Shown piece by piece: positions 63,938-64,000 of a DNA stretch of 64,000 bases (its first letter is position 1; each line of letters starts with the position of its first letter). The notes beneath the pieces were generated by a model that was not told where the DNA came from, made no database searches, and saw only the letters and a list, made by a program, of their open reading frames with translations. Where the stretch lies: positions 434,001 through 498,000 of the forward strand of contig CAVVUF010000001.1 in NCBI GenBank assembly GCA_963751425.1. The letters are read 5' to 3'. The stretch is from CAVVUF01 sp963751425. GTDB lineage: Bacteria; Chloroflexota; Anaerolineae; Anaerolineales; UBA4823. A program made the translations under genes and the position numbers.

Positions 63938-64000
63938 CTTCTTCTACCTCTTCAACAACCAACCGTTTACTGACAATCCAGGCTGCTGCTCCACCGATGA
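63930..64000 (-). CDS. 3' end of a further gene of the redox operon
   Basis: Only the last codons are in the window, encoding a hydrophobic end GGAAAWIVSKRLVVEE and an acidic tail, with the stop at 63930-63932. It overlaps the ferredoxin start, so it belongs to the same operon. A membrane-anchored cytochrome c subunit is plausible by analogy with Act/Qrc operons, but the fragment is too short to identify. Confidence 0.5.
   Translation of the reverse strand, partial: IGGAAAWIVSKRLVVEEVEEDE

Noticed and set aside
1..64000. tRNA, rRNA and CRISPR arrays
   Set aside because: I looked in all intergenic spaces and saw no cloverleaf with TTC-loop, no rRNA motif and no regular direct repeats with unique spacers.

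Overview
The window looks like a draft-quality chromosome segment from a member of the Chloroflexota, probably Anaerolineae. This is inferred from gene content: large SARP/BTAD regulators with NB-ARC and TPR parts, a secreted protein ending in the LFLPVVVR type of tail I associate with Chloroflexi, clustered glycogen genes, and many membrane and lipoprotein multiheme cytochromes. No rRNA or tRNA gene was seen, so the placement rests on gene content only.

Layout. 1-3.65 kb: a molybdenum hydroxylase operon (FAD, 2Fe-2S and Mo subunits; xanthine dehydrogenase/CO dehydrogenase superfamily). 3.7-7.2 kb: broken minus-strand genes (ankyrin protein, peptidase E, aldehyde dehydrogenase) around an attC-like integron element. 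7.3-20.9 kb: a beta-lactamase-fold hydrolase, an AT-rich GT-C membrane protein, two SARP regulators, a lipoprotein, a large secreted metalloprotease-like protein, and two mutually similar proteins of unknown function. 21.3-24.1 kb: a GH20 hexosaminidase and an octaheme lipoprotein with a collagen-like linker. 24.2-33.7 kb: aspS behind a transcription attenuator, an NrtR-like Nudix protein, glgA-glgC-malQ, and typA. 33.7-46.6 kb: a sulfite-oxidase-fold lipoprotein, an amidohydrolase with a GPH-type transporter, a nucleotidyltransferase, a methyltransferase, a MarR-controlled heterodimeric ABC exporter, a GH3 protein with an in-frame stop, IolB, and a GYD protein. 46.7-50.1 kb: a small cytochrome c whose 3' end abuts an IS66 relic, then a toroid-like protein. 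50.3-64 kb: a redox locus.

The redox locus is the most striking part. From the right edge leftwards on the minus strand it encodes a TAT-exported four-cluster ferredoxin, an NrfD-type quinone-interacting membrane protein, and a small membrane protein. These are followed by two consecutive copies of a module made of a nine-heme cytochrome and a cytochrome b (the second b carries an added C-terminal c-heme), then a NapC/NirT-like nine-heme protein, and a NarX/NarL-like sensor and regulator. Close behind lie a two-TM protein and a decaheme lipoprotein made of two pentaheme halves. I count 38 c-type heme motifs here. The likely theme is electron transfer between the quinone pool and extracytoplasmic multiheme carriers. 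Donor and acceptor cannot be read from the sequence.

Caution: about twenty genes are interrupted by single-base frame changes or an in-frame stop, including conserved ones such as glgA and the sensor kinase. Many are probably sequence errors; others (ankyrin, peptidase E, IS66, truncated nucleotidyltransferase) look truly decayed. Coordinates of such genes span the inferred full length.
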